Shown here: one piece after another, positions 33,379 through 44,589 of the stretch
Layout of the letters: each line of letters begins with the position of its first letter
How positions within the stretch are numbered: the first letter of the stretch is position 1
DNA from: Macrothele yani
Lineage: Eukaryota; Arthropoda; Arachnida; Araneae; Macrothelidae
Assembly: GCA_039090855.1 (NCBI GenBank)
Contig: CM077024.1
Location: 67,706,594-67,770,593 of the forward strand
Direction: 5' to 3'
Length of the DNA stretch: 64,000 nucleotides
Position numbers and translations under genes: made by a program
The notes under the pieces: model-generated
Told to the model about the DNA's origin: nothing
The model's database searches: none
The model's input: only the letters and a program-made list of their open reading frames with translations

Positions 33379-33950
33379 AATGTTCATTATCTCTGAGTCC
33401 GATTTCTTGCAAACGACGGCTTCATGAAAACGACCTGCAGACTCTGTGGTTCAACACGGGACTTCTACGCTGCGCTTCTATAATCGGCTTAATTTATCAA
33501 GCCAAGGACGTCGAGAATCTACTCAGATCTTTCGGCACCTCCTCCATGCCACGATGCTCCTCATTGTGCCGTTCATTACTGGAATCCAATGTGGCTCCGT
33601 ACACCTGACTAACACGTGCCTTAAACATCCCGAGCCTTCATACATGAAATCCATCTCTTTCCTTCTCCCGACTCCGTCTCTTTCCTTCTCCCGACTTTTT
33701 TGTACGAGAGACCTCGCTCCACACAACCGAACTATATCTCCCCATACTTTACCCTCCTTCTCTCTCTAGATCACGGGCCCCCTTCTCATCCTTCTACTGG
33801 AAGAATACTCAGTATGCTTTGCAATTTACTGCGCGGAGGCACTACGACCTGACTGTGCAAATTTTGTTCCTCGAGACGTGCGATCCCACCTGCTCCAATG
33901 CCTTCCATCTTGGATAAACACACCCAGCATGACTTTCACTGTCGTGGACA

Positions 33951-34025
33951 CATGTCGCTCTTATCTTCTTTCGGAATCGCCGCGTGTCGCTCTTATCTTC
34001 TTTCAGAATCGCCACGTGTCGCTTT
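33951..34025 (+). repeat. Short tandem repeat, about 2.5 copies
   Basis: CGTGTCGCTCTTATCTTCTT is followed by TCGGAATCGC and repeats with one or two changes. The region around it (33660-33700) also has a CTTTCCTTCTCCCGACT duplication. Confidence 0.8.
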
Positions 34026-34029
34026 CAAC

Positions 34030-34915
34030 TTAGCCGTCGTCGCTTAAAAACGAACCCTATAAGTTACATTGATCAATATGCATCGATTAGCTACATGTTT
34101 GCGTACAATGAAAAGAATATGGTTGACCAGACAATCTGGCGACTCTTGCCGTTTTGCTTTGTCCAGCTCGACGAGAAAACATCTTAAGGAATTGTTTCAT
34201 GTAGCCGCTAAGTGCTTTCTGGAATGCTGCGTTTCTGTTAAGATTGTTCTCCGCGTGCTTCGTTGGCGTCATCCGGACTGATCCAAACATTTACAGTTTT
34301 GAAACAAAGACTTCGAAAGAAAGTTATTTTCTTTGTGAGCAGGCGAAGTCTTTTTCTGAAGCAAAATTCAGTCTCTTACACTTGGACACGTGGCATGTTT
34401 TCCTTATAGATAGGCATAAGTTATGCTGATTACACAAAATTTAAAATATGCTCACGATCTTACAGCTTGAGAAGAATTAACTAAAATTTATATAAGGTAA
34501 CAGGAGCCGATAAGGAAAGTTAAATTAGAGAATGCGTTACAAATGCAACGTGTCTCAGCAAATTTACTCTTTCTACAAAATGCTTGGTATTAGCATGCTG
34601 CACAAATTTTGCGATTTAACTAACATGTGATGGCAAAATATTCTTTCTTCAAAGAACGCCTGTGAGTAAGCATATTACACAAAATTTCAACTGCGTAACC
34701 CAGCACCTCAGAAGGTTTTGATACGATATCAAAAATCTGATTACGAACATATCTCGAAAACTGTAACAATAGAAATATGTAAATACACGACATTCAATAG
34801 CGCACTGCAAATTACAAACTGTAGGCAGCCGAATATTTCTAATTTAATAAAAAGGCATATCAGGTTGTTGTTCTCAATCAGATATGTATGAAAAAGTGTC
34901 CCCGTTAAAGTATGA
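34030..34915. other. No recognised gene
   Basis: Short overlapping open frames without recognisable motifs. Confidence 0.4.
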
Positions 34916-34917
34916 TG

Positions 34918-35185
34918 CGAAGGAAGCAAATCTGAAAAGAACAGAATGCGTCTGCTCAGATGGATGGAAAAGATGTCTAGGAAAGAAAATAAAAGAAATG
35001 ACATAAGGAAATATCTTTGAATTAGAAAAAATAATAAAAACTAAATCGATAGTCATCTATAATGCTTCGGACATGAAAAGAAAGAAAACCTTATTCAAAA
35101 GGCAATGGCAATGAAGATGCCAGGAAAGAGGCAAGGAGGAAAAGCATGAAAAAGATGGTGTAAAAATTGTGCATGGCGTAAAGGA
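34918..35185 (+). pseudogene. Decayed LINE tail (RT C-terminal region)
   Basis: Broken frames read QMDGKDV or RWMERCLGKKIKEM-like, then YNASDMKRKKTLFKRQW and RCQERGKEEKHEKDG. This recalls the WYGHV...KR...PGKRKRGRP region near the end of many LINE reverse transcriptases. Resemblance only; the sequence is purine-rich and could mislead. Confidence 0.35.
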
Positions 35186-35303
35186 AAAAAAAGGAAGTTG
35201 TGAAGAGCGAAAAAAAAAAGGGGGGGGAGGAGACGGAGACTTGTTCTAGAAATGGTCCTAGTACTTCCTGAGATTAATACTGTATGTGAGAAGTAAACAG
35301 GAA

Positions 35304-37175
35304 AGATGACACCGAATTTTCGGTTTAAATGAGTACGTCTTTGAATCCATTCCAAAAAGATTAAAAATTTTCAAATTTATTAATGAAATTATTCATTTTT
35401 ATTCACAGTCAATGGAACCGGATAGAAAAAAAAATCAATCGGATTCCTACAACTGATAAGACATCCAGAAATAGAAACAGTTACTTACTCCTCCTAGCGC
35501 TTTAAAAGTGTGATAAGGAATTTAACAAATTTTGCACAGTATGTTTCACACAACTGCAGGAAGATATCGAGACAAAGGAATTTTCAAATCCGGCACTTAG
35601 AAGAAGAAATATAGAGAGAAACATGATATACCTGTATGCTCCCCAGCGGAAAAGTTTTTTTTTTTTTTTTATAATGGAAAAGTTGAAGATTTTCTAAAAG
35701 TATTCTTCATAGTAAGAGTAAAAGCTATCCTAAGGAAAAATAATTTTTCAAATACGCCTCCTGGAAGCAGAGATGCAGAGAAAAAGGTTCTGGCAATTAC
35801 GACCCTTAGCGGGAAAGCTGTTCATTATTTAAAGATGATAATGTTTTCGATATTTATTATAGCGAATGGTTTAGAGTTATATAAAGAAAAATTAATAAAT
35901 ATTATTCAACCATATTTTTGAAGCTACTGAATTCGCATTCAACCACAATTACAGTTTAAAGGATATATGAGAAGAAGATACTGTTAGAAGCGAAGACACA
36001 GCTGCAAAAACACTACTACCTAGTGATAGAACCGTGAAGGCCAAAATAACTCCTGAAGTACAAATAAATTATTCCATAAAATAAATGGTATCCGGTGTTG
36101 AAAGAGTTTTTTTTTTTTTTTGTAAATAGGTCATTTAGCAGCAGAGATATCGAAAAAAATAGGTTACAGGTTTGCGCTCTCTAGCGAGAAAATCATGCAT
36201 TATTTTGGGAAACAGACACCCACACGTAATGTTTTCACAGTTAGTAATATCAGACGAAAAAATAATGTTTTCAATCGGATTTTTACTCCCGCAGATATTG
36301 CTGGAGATATGCTGTATACGATAACGTGAATTTTTGCCTTCTAGTAACGGCACATTTTTGCTTTAAGAAAAAATTGAAATTCTGCAAACATTTCGCACAG
36401 AAATGTTTTAGAAACGCTTTCCGATGAAGAAGGAATATTTAAAATCGGACCCTTAGAAACAGAGATATCGAAGAAAATAAAATATACATATAAGCCCCCT
36501 TGCGAAAAAGCTATACACTATTTCAACCAAAAGGTGTTCTAAGAAGACTTTTCATGATGAGCGTTATCGGTCCACGGAAGAATTTTCAAATCTAGTTTTC
36601 AGAAGCGCAGATTTTGCTGCAAATACACAAGGAAGAGAAATTTACGTTACGCGCTCTAGTGGCCAAGCCATTCTTTATAAAAAAAGTAGAAATTATACGC
36701 AGAATGTTTCTCACTAGGAGCTCATTCTTATGCAGAAAGAATTTTTCAGACAGCAATTTTGGAAGCATTGATAACGCGTAAATCGAAATTTCACCTTACC
36801 GCCCCCAGCGGAAAATCTATGCATTACTTGAAAAAGAAAGTGTATTCAAAATAGCCTTTGTTGTAAACGGCATCGAAAGGAAGATAAAGTTATTTTAATC
36901 TGTTATTTAGAAGCAATGATACGTAATAAAATGCCTTTTGAATTTACAGCATCTACATCTATGGTGGGAACGGCGATGAACAATTTACACCCTCTAGCGG
37001 CAAAGCTGCATATCATAAAAAAACACAGTAAGGATCAGCCTTCACACATTTCAGGCTTTCCAATGCAAGAAATAAAAAAAAATCAAATCCGACAAATAGT
37101 TGCAGAGATATGGATGTCCACAGACGAATGGACGGAAAAAAGTTGCAGAACAAAAGCTGAAAAACAAACAGAATT
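35304..37175 (+). mobile_element. Repeat family B, copy B3 (old)
   Basis: It starts with ATGACACCGAATTTTCGG and the diverged motif AGTACGTCTTTGAATCC. Many diverged monomers follow with cores such as CCGCCCCCAGCGGAAAATC (about 36800), AAGCCCCCTTGCG (about 36495) and CACCCTCTAGCGGCAAAG (about 36990). It ends at a remnant of the CGGA run (GACGAATGGACGGAAAA, near 37123). The terminal hairpin is not recognisable. Divergence is clearly higher than in B1 and B2. Confidence 0.75.
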
Positions 37176-37189
37176 GATTCCAAGTTCAT

Positions 37190-38220
37190 GGTTCTGAAAT
37201 AATTGGTTCCAAGTTCCAATTCTTCGCTAACATTTGGGATGCATGAGAGCAAGTAAGCATATGAAAATGATATCCATTGTTTGTGAAAGCTATTAAATTC
37301 ACAGTTAATTGCAGTTCGCCTTAAAGTATTGAAAATTTCACGTTCTATTTTTTCGAGTCTACGTGTTTGTCCTAATGCTTACCTGCACATACACTGCCTT
37401 ACCACCAGCGGTGAAAGTAAATGATTTGCTTTGGAGGAACGCAGTGTTTCGAGTTTAAAGACTTGAAGAATTTATGCATACATGTGCACAGAGGAAGAGA
37501 GAGAAAGAGAGAAGAAGAAAAGGAAGGAAGAGAAGATGATCCTGTCTCATAACCTTGGACAAAGAAAGTATATTATCTCAAAAACAGAGAATGACAATAT
37601 TTTCCTCTTCGCACATTGTTCCTTTATAAGTTTCAGTTATTAAAAAAAAGAGGAAAACATGCTACTGTTAGAAGCCACTTTAAGCAATTAGTGGATGCCG
37701 TCTTCCGGAGAAGTCAGTGCATCTCTGCTCAGCGGCGAGATACCGAACTATCACTATTAAATGATTTACTCTCATCTTCGAGTTTGGTATTCTAAAGCTA
37801 ATCAGTAGCAATTTACTAGATCCCGAATAACCTATGGGATGATACAAAAGCAAAACAATCAAATGCGATCATCCAATCTAGCTAAAAGTCTAAAGGACTA
37901 ATTTTAGTGCCTCGGGACAATAGCTCTGAAAACTGCAAATCAGAGAGACACAATTTTGAAACACAAAACTCTTACACAAATAAGAATGGAATTTATAGGT
38001 ACAAACAAAACAGTGCTCCCGAAGTTCTTCGGTATAATTTAGCAGCGCTTTTCTACGTACTTTTGTTTACAATTATTTTATTTAGGGGAACGTCATTCCC
38101 CAACCTTTCAGCCCGCTTTCAACATTGCTTACCATCAATATCAAAACAAACCTCAATTGTTACTTAATTCGATTCTACGCAAGTACTATGTCACAAAATC
38201 AACTACAAATATGCTCGTAA
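37190..38220. other. No recognised gene
   Basis: It contains a purine-rich run (37488-37540, GA-rich) and AT-rich sequence. Open frames lack recognisable motifs. Confidence 0.5.
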
Positions 38221-38224
38221 GGCT

Positions 38225-39327
38225 ATGATGAGACAATGGCATGACTGTGAATGCAAGATGCATCGATCAACAGAGTTGATTGATTTCCCGTGGGGATTGA
38301 TAATAAGTTGTCACATAAGCAATCGCTCTGTAAGTGACATTTCAGTGGTATTGAAGATCTCTAGTTCCACTGTTGGTTATGTAATGCACAAATGGCAGGG
38401 GACTGGAATAAATCTGCTAACAAATGACGAGGTAACTAACAGAACATGACAGGAGAGATCTACAAAACGAATTGGCGGCACACAACGCAAATCCGCATTG
38501 CCTAAAATGGTGCAAACCGATGTGAGATTATTGGGACGGATGTTAGCACCAGTACAGTGCTCAGGGCCCTGCACGGCATGAGTTACCACGGTTGAACTGT
38601 CTTCCAGAAACAGTTAATCACTTTGATTAATCCCACACTCCGATCAGCATGGTGGAAGGAACTTTGATCTTGCACTGTAGACCAATGTAAAATTTTGCTT
38701 TGGGCTGATGAGTCACGTTACCAGCCTGAGAGTTTTTTCTAAGTGTGGCCGTTGCCGGCTGAAAGATACATTTCCGTCTGTATCGTTCCGACAATGAAGT
38801 TTGGTGGAGTCAGCGTGGTGGTATGGAGTTGTTTTCTGCACTTCGGCTTAGCCCCATTAATCGTTTCAAATAAAACCGTTGATTCTGAGCTATACTGGAC
38901 GTTCTAAACAATTACGCTCTAATAATGTTGTAGTAGTGCTATAGCCAACAAAGACTTTATAAAACATTAAAGAGAAGTTATTGATAACGTTTGGGAAGGC
39001 CCATATCTCAAGCAGTAGCACAACGCACCATGCCATACTGCTCGAATTGTTAGAGATTGGTTTGAGAATATGGCCGTCGAAAAGTTTGACTTGCCAGTCA
39101 AGAGTTCTCACCTGAACCCTTATACCCTACAGAGAATTTCTAGACTGATTGAATCTTTGGGTGCGTGGTAGAAGAGGCTACCCAGAACAAGCAAAGTTGA
39201 ACTGCTGGCTCCCTTGAAAGCCGAATTGCGGAACACGTGGACGAACATTTCTAAAAATTCTGGTGGAGTGTATTTCACGAGACTAGAGGCTGTCATAAGG
39301 GACAAAGACTTCAGCGCACAATATTAA
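38225..39327 (+). pseudogene. Tc1-like transposase, decayed
   Basis: The N terminus CKMHRSTELIDFPWGLI and the helix-turn-helix SVSDISVVLKISSSTVGYVM are open for about 70 codons. Broken frames then give LLWADESRYQPES-type sequence near 38700 (first catalytic Asp), LKDTFPSV and CIVPTMKFGGV. A damaged middle follows, and a C terminus with LLAPLKAELRNTWTNIS and RLEAVIRDKDFSAQY before the stop at 39325-39327. Many stops are present. It is probably in the same family as the minus-strand copy at 7104-7959. Confidence 0.75.
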
Positions 39328-39329
39328 AT

Positions 39330-40480
39330 TTTCTGTGAATAAAAATTATTTATATATTAACAGTACGACAGTGTATATACTGCTTTAAAAATTCTTTGAA
39401 CTTCGGATGTTGTTAAATAATATTAAGGTTCCGCACTAATGTTCAAATCTCTGTTGGGCTTTTTAATCTTTAACACAAATTCTTTTTTGAAATTACGTAA
39501 ATACTTGTTATCGGATTCTTTTAATTTGTTTAGGTAAAGAGTTGAAACAGCACACACAAACACAGACACACACGCGCGCATATGTCTACTGCTCAATTGC
39601 ATTTATTCAACCAGGCGTATTAATTTTTTAAATTTTTTCCGGTAATATTTGGACAGAAATTAAAAATATTTCTTTTGTTATGATGGGGCATATTCTTTGT
39701 CTTGCCCTACACCGATAACAATTATTTCTCTCTTCCATGGGTAATCAAACATAGAAAGTTTGATCATGACAAGCAGCGTTTGACAGCTCGCCTTTTCTGC
39801 ATTAATCATTCGTATGTTTTCATCTGGTCCGAAACAGTGTTTCATAAGCCGTATCCGGCTAGATCCGACCCAAACCTACCCTATCTACCTGATACTACTC
39901 TGATCACATCTCCTCTGAACTGAGGAAACTTAAGTTACTGTAGTATACGCAGTTTTCCTTTATGCGGACTTTCTGTTTTTGTTAGTTTTGACCTGAGGTT
40001 TAAAGTGTAAGTAAAGTGCTTTTACTTGCACTTTAAATCTATGATGTGCCAGTACGGGCATTGGTGTGACATTTCTTTACAAGGTCCTTCCCTTCCTTAA
40101 AATGTGGGAAAAAGTAAGAGTATATGTTTTTAATGAAGTAGAAAAAAATATATATTGCATATCGTAGCCCTTAAGATATGAATGCACTTGTACAACATGG
40201 AACTCGGTTTTATGGCGTAAAGATGACGATAACATATTACATATTATTTTGTTAAAATTCTTGCTTCGAGCTTTATTTTCAGCGAACTTTCTTGTAACTA
40301 CCCAGGTGTCAAATTTAATAGCATGGCCTCGTTCTGTGAAAATAATTGCAAGTCTGCTCAACCGCATTTGTCTGTAAAGTTTCTGAAATAATTCTTAATT
40401 AACTTTAATTTAAAAAAAGATCGATCTTATGTCGCAACAGTAACACATAGTGTAAGCAATAACAAAAAGCTATGCAATAA
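39330..40480. other. No recognised gene; CA-rich microsatellite at about 39551-39585
   Basis: CACACACAAACACAGACACA is followed by CACGCGCGCATATG. The remainder is AT-rich and has no recognisable motifs. Confidence 0.5.
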
Positions 40481-40488
40481 GTCTACAA

Positions 40489-41000
40489 ATGGTTGCACCT
40501 TCATCCATTAACTCTATATCTACTTCTTTGAAAGGAAAAAGACTTTTTCTTTCGTCAAATCCCTTCAAGATTATCTTTCCCTTTTCAGGCAGATCCTGTT
40601 TCCCTAGAACAGCTTCCCATATACAAGTAATCTGCGCTCCCGAAACAATAATCGCGTCTGAACTTGCCCTCCTTCGGCTATAACTTTTATTGTTCCACCA
40701 ATAAGTTCAGCAATTTTCCCTTCGGACCTATTGCCACAAAACACCGTATTTACGCTGGCTACGACTGCATCTGCCTCAATCTCGTGGACAATTCCATGAA
40801 TATTCTTGGCGTTTTTATTTTCGGAAGTTGGAGAGTGACTATGAGCACGAATTTTCTTGAACAGTCTATTATTCTTCCTCCAGTCCCCTTGCTTAGCGCG
40901 ATCCCTAATAAATCTTTCTAGAAAATTAGTTCGGCAATACCCTATTTTTCCACATCGAAAGCAAACGTTCCCGTTTTCTGAACTTGAGATGCTTTCCTGC
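40489..41000 (-). pseudogene. LTR-retrotransposon Gag zinc knuckle and protease fragment
   Basis: On the minus strand one frame reads CFRCGKIGYCRTNF, a damaged CCHC zinc knuckle in which the His is lost. About 60 codons later a shifted frame reads IIVSGAQITCIWEAVL, which resembles the retropepsin active-site segment (V)DSGAQITVI with the catalytic Asp replaced by Val. KGKIILKGFDE follows, as expected downstream of it. So the piece probably spans the Gag end and protease start of a Ty3/gypsy- or related-type element. No reverse transcriptase or LTR is recognisable nearby, and both key motifs are broken. Confidence 0.45.
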
Positions 41001-41149
41001 TAATCGGCCAGAAGTAAATCTGTACTCTTAGTATAGCCCTGTTCTGTCTTGATGTCACTTTCCCTGGAAGGTATATAATTATAAGAAAAATTTCTTTCCA
41101 CCCCTGATTTTTAAAACAATTGCTTCCGGAATGTTTCCCCATTAAAAGT

Positions 41150-41635
41150 AGAATTATATTCTCCTTTATATTTATCTTTCACATGAGCAATTTTTAATGG
41201 ACCCCGAGAGGTTTTCTACAAAAGAAATTCGAAAACGGTAAGAAAGAAACACTGGGTAATTGCACTTAAAGAGATGTTTAGAGTCCTGTTGCTAAACATC
41301 TACAGAACGAAACGTCGCAACCAAACTTGGTAGGAACACTTTCACAAGCATGCGATCCTGATTTATGAAATAAAAGTTCCATTTTATGCCAGTAGGGGAT
41401 ATGTTGCGCTGAAAGCGCCAGAAAATTGTGTGATTTGCATACTGCACGACTTTCTCGGGCTATTGCATGGATATACGAGTAATGACGATCGGTAACGCAA
41501 CGTGCTAATTATACAATTAGTACGGGCTATGGCTGTTACCTTAACTGAACGTTAAGTTCTTTGTCAAGCTTTATTAACAAAACAGTGGTAGCGCAACAGC
41601 TGCAGTTTGAGAATTCCAGCGACTGAAGCATATGA
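41150..41635. other. No recognised gene
   Basis: AT-rich sequence without recognisable motifs. Confidence 0.4.
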
Positions 41636-41639
41636 GAAG

Positions 41640-42690
41640 AAGCACAATGACCATTACAAACCTCTGAAAAATGTTTGTACTGTTTGAGAATACTCGGATC
41701 TTTAGCAGTGATACCAGGATGACGACGCAAATCCATTATACATCAAGTGGAGGAAGAAGTTGCTGCTGCCGTCGTTGAAGATTTTGTGTAAAATGTTTAA
41801 GTTTTATCCCTACAAGATCACCCATACTCAACAATTGCTTCATGGTGATGGATAAACCCTGCTGGTGTTTGCTCTGAGATTCCTGACTTGCACGGAATAA
41901 GGATGGTGCACGGCCCTGGAAGATTATGCGGAGGGATGAGGCTTATTTCCATCTGTAGGATTTTTGGTTGACTACGTCACATGTGTTTTACTTCTCAAGT
42001 TTTAAGTTGTAATCTGGCATTGTTCTTGATATAACCATATGTAATCTCAGAGTTCGATTAATTCAAATCTGAAGATGGGTCTATAGTAATGGAAATGATA
42101 GCACTAAGAATTGAGGAATTTGTGCCAACGAAATCCCAGCATCCCGTCACACTCGCCGAAAGTTGGAGTCTGGTGTGGTTTTACGGCATCATTTATCATC
42201 GGACAGTACCTTTTTAAAGAAAATCTGACAGGACTGTGACTTGTACCGTCAATGCCCACAGCAATCGGGGGCTACTTCGTGACTTTGTGGTCTCGCAACT
42301 ACAGCAGCGACAATGTCTTGGCTCGAATTTAAATAGGTACTGTAAGTTGGATATCACCCCTTGTATTATACTGTTGGTACAGCAGCTGTTACGACAGCAG
42401 CAAGCAAACAGGACGGTGATTAGCCGTGTATTTACCACAGCCTGGCTACCTCGTTTGCTTGATCTCATCCCCTAAACGTTTTGGTTGCGGGGACATACAG
42501 AAAGCCGTGTCTATCAGAGCTATTTTCTATATTTGACAATCTTGAGAGACAGAATACCACAGTTTGTGAAACAGTTTCATACGGGCCAGTTGCACTTAAC
42601 TATAGAGAACGTCGTTCAATGCATGCGGCGTTTAGACCATCTGTAATCTGAACACATTGATCCATGTCGGTAACGTGTACCAAATTAAAA
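41640..42690 (+). pseudogene. Mariner-related DDE transposase, decayed
   Basis: Broken frames read in the order of a mariner/IS630-related group common in arthropods. FYPYKITHTQQLL lies near 41800 and MRRDEAYFHL (first catalytic Asp region) at about 41925. Then come TVTCTVNAHSNRGLLRDFV (about 42232), VVSQLQQRQ, WLPRLLDLIP (where W-PPRSPDLTP is expected, about 42440), FWLRGHTESRVY and a C-terminal tail. Stops and frameshifts are frequent. The open 79-codon frame at 42236-42475 is one surviving piece. Confidence 0.55.
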
Positions 42691-42699
42691 GTTAATTAC

Positions 42700-43050
42700 A
42701 CTTTCCAGTTAGCTTTTGGTGTTTTCTGTAAATATTATACTTTGCCCATTTGCACTCATTTATGTTTTTCTACAGCGAGAGCATGTTCGTAGGAGTAGTC
42801 AGCTACCGCATGGGGTTCCGTTTCGTCCAACTGCAAGGTAGCTACAAAGCTCTGAATACCTCTGAATGCACCATCATCACACCTGCACTTTTTCCAGCGT
42901 TTGCAGCATCACATATCCACTTGCGGCACAAAATGGAACTTTGTTTTTACATAAACAGCAAGCGCATGTTAGTGAAAATATCCCTACCAAGTTTGGCATC
43001 GTTTTGTCTCATAGATGTTTCGCTCAGGGATCTAACCACTTCATTTTCTT
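42700..43050. other. No recognised gene
   Basis: A 104-codon open frame (42750-43064) has no motif I recognise and overlaps a second frame. Confidence 0.4.
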
Positions 43051-43257
43051 TATTGAAGGTTTAACGTCAATCGTGGGCAACTCGATGAGTTAAAAGCAGT
43101 CGCCAGTCCCTTATTCACAGCCACTGGCTCCAGGGAAGAGAGAGAGTCAGTGCTGTAAAACAAACACAACATCCATGCCTCACCGGGATTCGAACCCGGA
43201 CTCATCGTCGACGAATGGTCAGAAGTCAGTGATTAAATCACTGCGCCACAGGTGTTA
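43051..43257 (-). repeat. tRNA-derived SINE, copy 3
   Basis: On the minus strand: a head with GGCGCAGTGATTTAATCACT, a perfect B box (GGGTTCGAATCCCGG) at about 43183-43200, and a tail ending in CCTTCAATA. The body GAGAGAGTCAGTGCTGTAA is shared with copies 2, 5 and 7. Confidence 0.85.
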
Positions 43258-43321
43258 GAAACCTTTAAAAAAATACCCAGCGAAATTCAAAGTTAATGCG
43301 TCGGTAAAAGGAGCTTTTTTC

Positions 43322-43400
43322 TTTTATTGGAGGTTTTAACGACAACCGTGAGCAACTCAATGAGCTATAAGCAGTCGCCCGTCCCTAAATTAGTGGACAT
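43322..43400 (-). repeat. tRNA-derived SINE, copy 4 (3' tail only)
   Basis: Only TTTTATTGGAGGTTTTAACG to GTCCCTAAATTAG is left, which is the 3' part in minus orientation. The tRNA head is missing where the Tc1 sequence begins. Confidence 0.8.
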
Positions 43401-44471
43401 CGGCTCCGGTGTGGGATGACATCCAGCAAGAGTGAGGCGAGTATGAATTCGGTGGGTACAGGAGGGACGGACGGACCAACGTGAGCGATTGTCGCAGCCG
43501 CGGCACACCACCGAACGAGAGAACTGGCATGTTGTGAGGCGGGCATTGACGGCTCGCACCGCCACATTACAAACGTTAGCGCAGGTATTACGGTGTGTTG
43601 CGCAACAACCTGTGTCAGCACGTACCGTTCGACGTCGTCTGCAGGAGTGGGGACTTGTCGCACGGCACCCATTGCTCCGATTACCATTGATGTTACACCA
43701 CCGGCGACTGCGGCGGCAATGGGCCTTTGAACGCCGCACCTGGAGTACGGAATGGCACGACATTGTCTTCTCCGACGAATCCCGCTTCTGCCTGCAACAC
43801 CACGATGGTCGGATCCGAGCGTGGCGGCACAGCGGCGAGAGACTGTATGACGCCTGCATTATGCATCGCCATACCGGTCCGTCGCCTGGCGTTATGGTCT
43901 GGGGCGCAATTAGATATGACACCCGCACCCTTCTGGTACGCATCGCCGGTACACTCAACAGCCACCGCCACATCTCCGACGTTTTGGAGCCTGTAGTCCT
44001 CTCTTACCTGCAGGACCTGCCAACGACCATGTTTCAACAGGACAATGCCCGCCCGCACGTGGCACGCATCGTGCAACAATTCTTCACGGCCCACCAGGTG
44101 TCACTGCTGCCGTGGCCCGCGTGTTCTCCCGATATGTCGCCCATTGAACACGTCTGGCCGCTGATCGGCAACCGAGTGGCCCGGCAAGAACCACCCGCGG
44201 CTACGCCTGATGAACTGCGGCAACGTGTGGAAGCAGCCTGGACCGACATACCCCAAGCCCACATCCAAAGCCTCTTTCGTTCGATGCCGCGGCGTGTAGC
44301 GGCCGTTATTGCCAGCCATGGGGGCCACACGAACTATTGATGTCTGCGTGTACCGCAAGCAGCACGGGCCTGTAAGCTCAATCGTTTCATCTTTGTATCT
44401 GTTGTTATGTGTCCAGTAAATCTGGCTTTGCTATCTCGTGTCCTTCTTGGTGTTGCATTTTGGTTGGCCAG
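43401..44471 (+). mobile_element. Tc1-like element, 5'-truncated, G+C-rich
   Basis: The 3' end reads GGTTGGCCAGCAGTGTA (to about 44471), a typical Tc1 end before TA. The matching 5' end is missing because the sequence starts abruptly beside SINE copy 4. The element is visibly richer in G+C than its flanks. Confidence 0.8.
43489..44340 (+). CDS. Tc1-like transposase, open for 283 codons, N-terminus lost
   Basis: The open frame covers the end of the DNA-binding part (TTERENWHVVRRAL, SARTVRRRLQEWGL) and a complete catalytic domain. FSDESRF holds the first Asp and FQQDNARPH the second. SPDMSPIEHVW holds the Glu, with 34 residues between the last two (DD34E). The C terminus SMPRRVAAVIASHGGHTNY is family-typical. 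The first helix-turn-helix, about 50-60 residues, should lie upstream. There only a shifted remnant (VWDDIQQE, GQYRRDGRT-like, 43415-43480) is found. It should not bind its ends without that domain, so it is probably non-functional despite an intact triad. It is related to the decayed copy at 13025-13824. Confidence 0.85.
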   Translation: MSQPRHTTERENWHVVRRALTARTATLQTLAQVLRCVAQQPVSARTVRRRLQEWGLVARHPLLRLPLMLHHRRLRRQWAFERRTWSTEWHDIVFSDESRFCLQHHDGRIRAWRHSGERLYDACIMHRHTGPSPGVMVWGAIRYDTRTLLVRIAGTLNSHRHISDVLEPVVLSYLQDLPTTMFQQDNARPHVARIVQQFFTAHQVSLLPWPACSPDMSPIEHVWPLIGNRVARQEPPAATPDELRQRVEAAWTDIPQAHIQSLFRSMPRRVAAVIASHGGHTNY

Positions 44472-44589
44472 CAGTGTATATGAGACATCACTACTACTCC
44501 AATGATAGTTCTAAGTATGAATTACTAGAAGGACAAATGCGCATCGACAGAAGAATTGTCACGAAGGAGTCGTTACGCACTCAATTCGC

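Noticed and set aside
43365..43973. 202-codon minus-strand open frame rich in Arg and Cys
   Set aside because: Antisense shadow of the G+C-rich Tc1 transposase.
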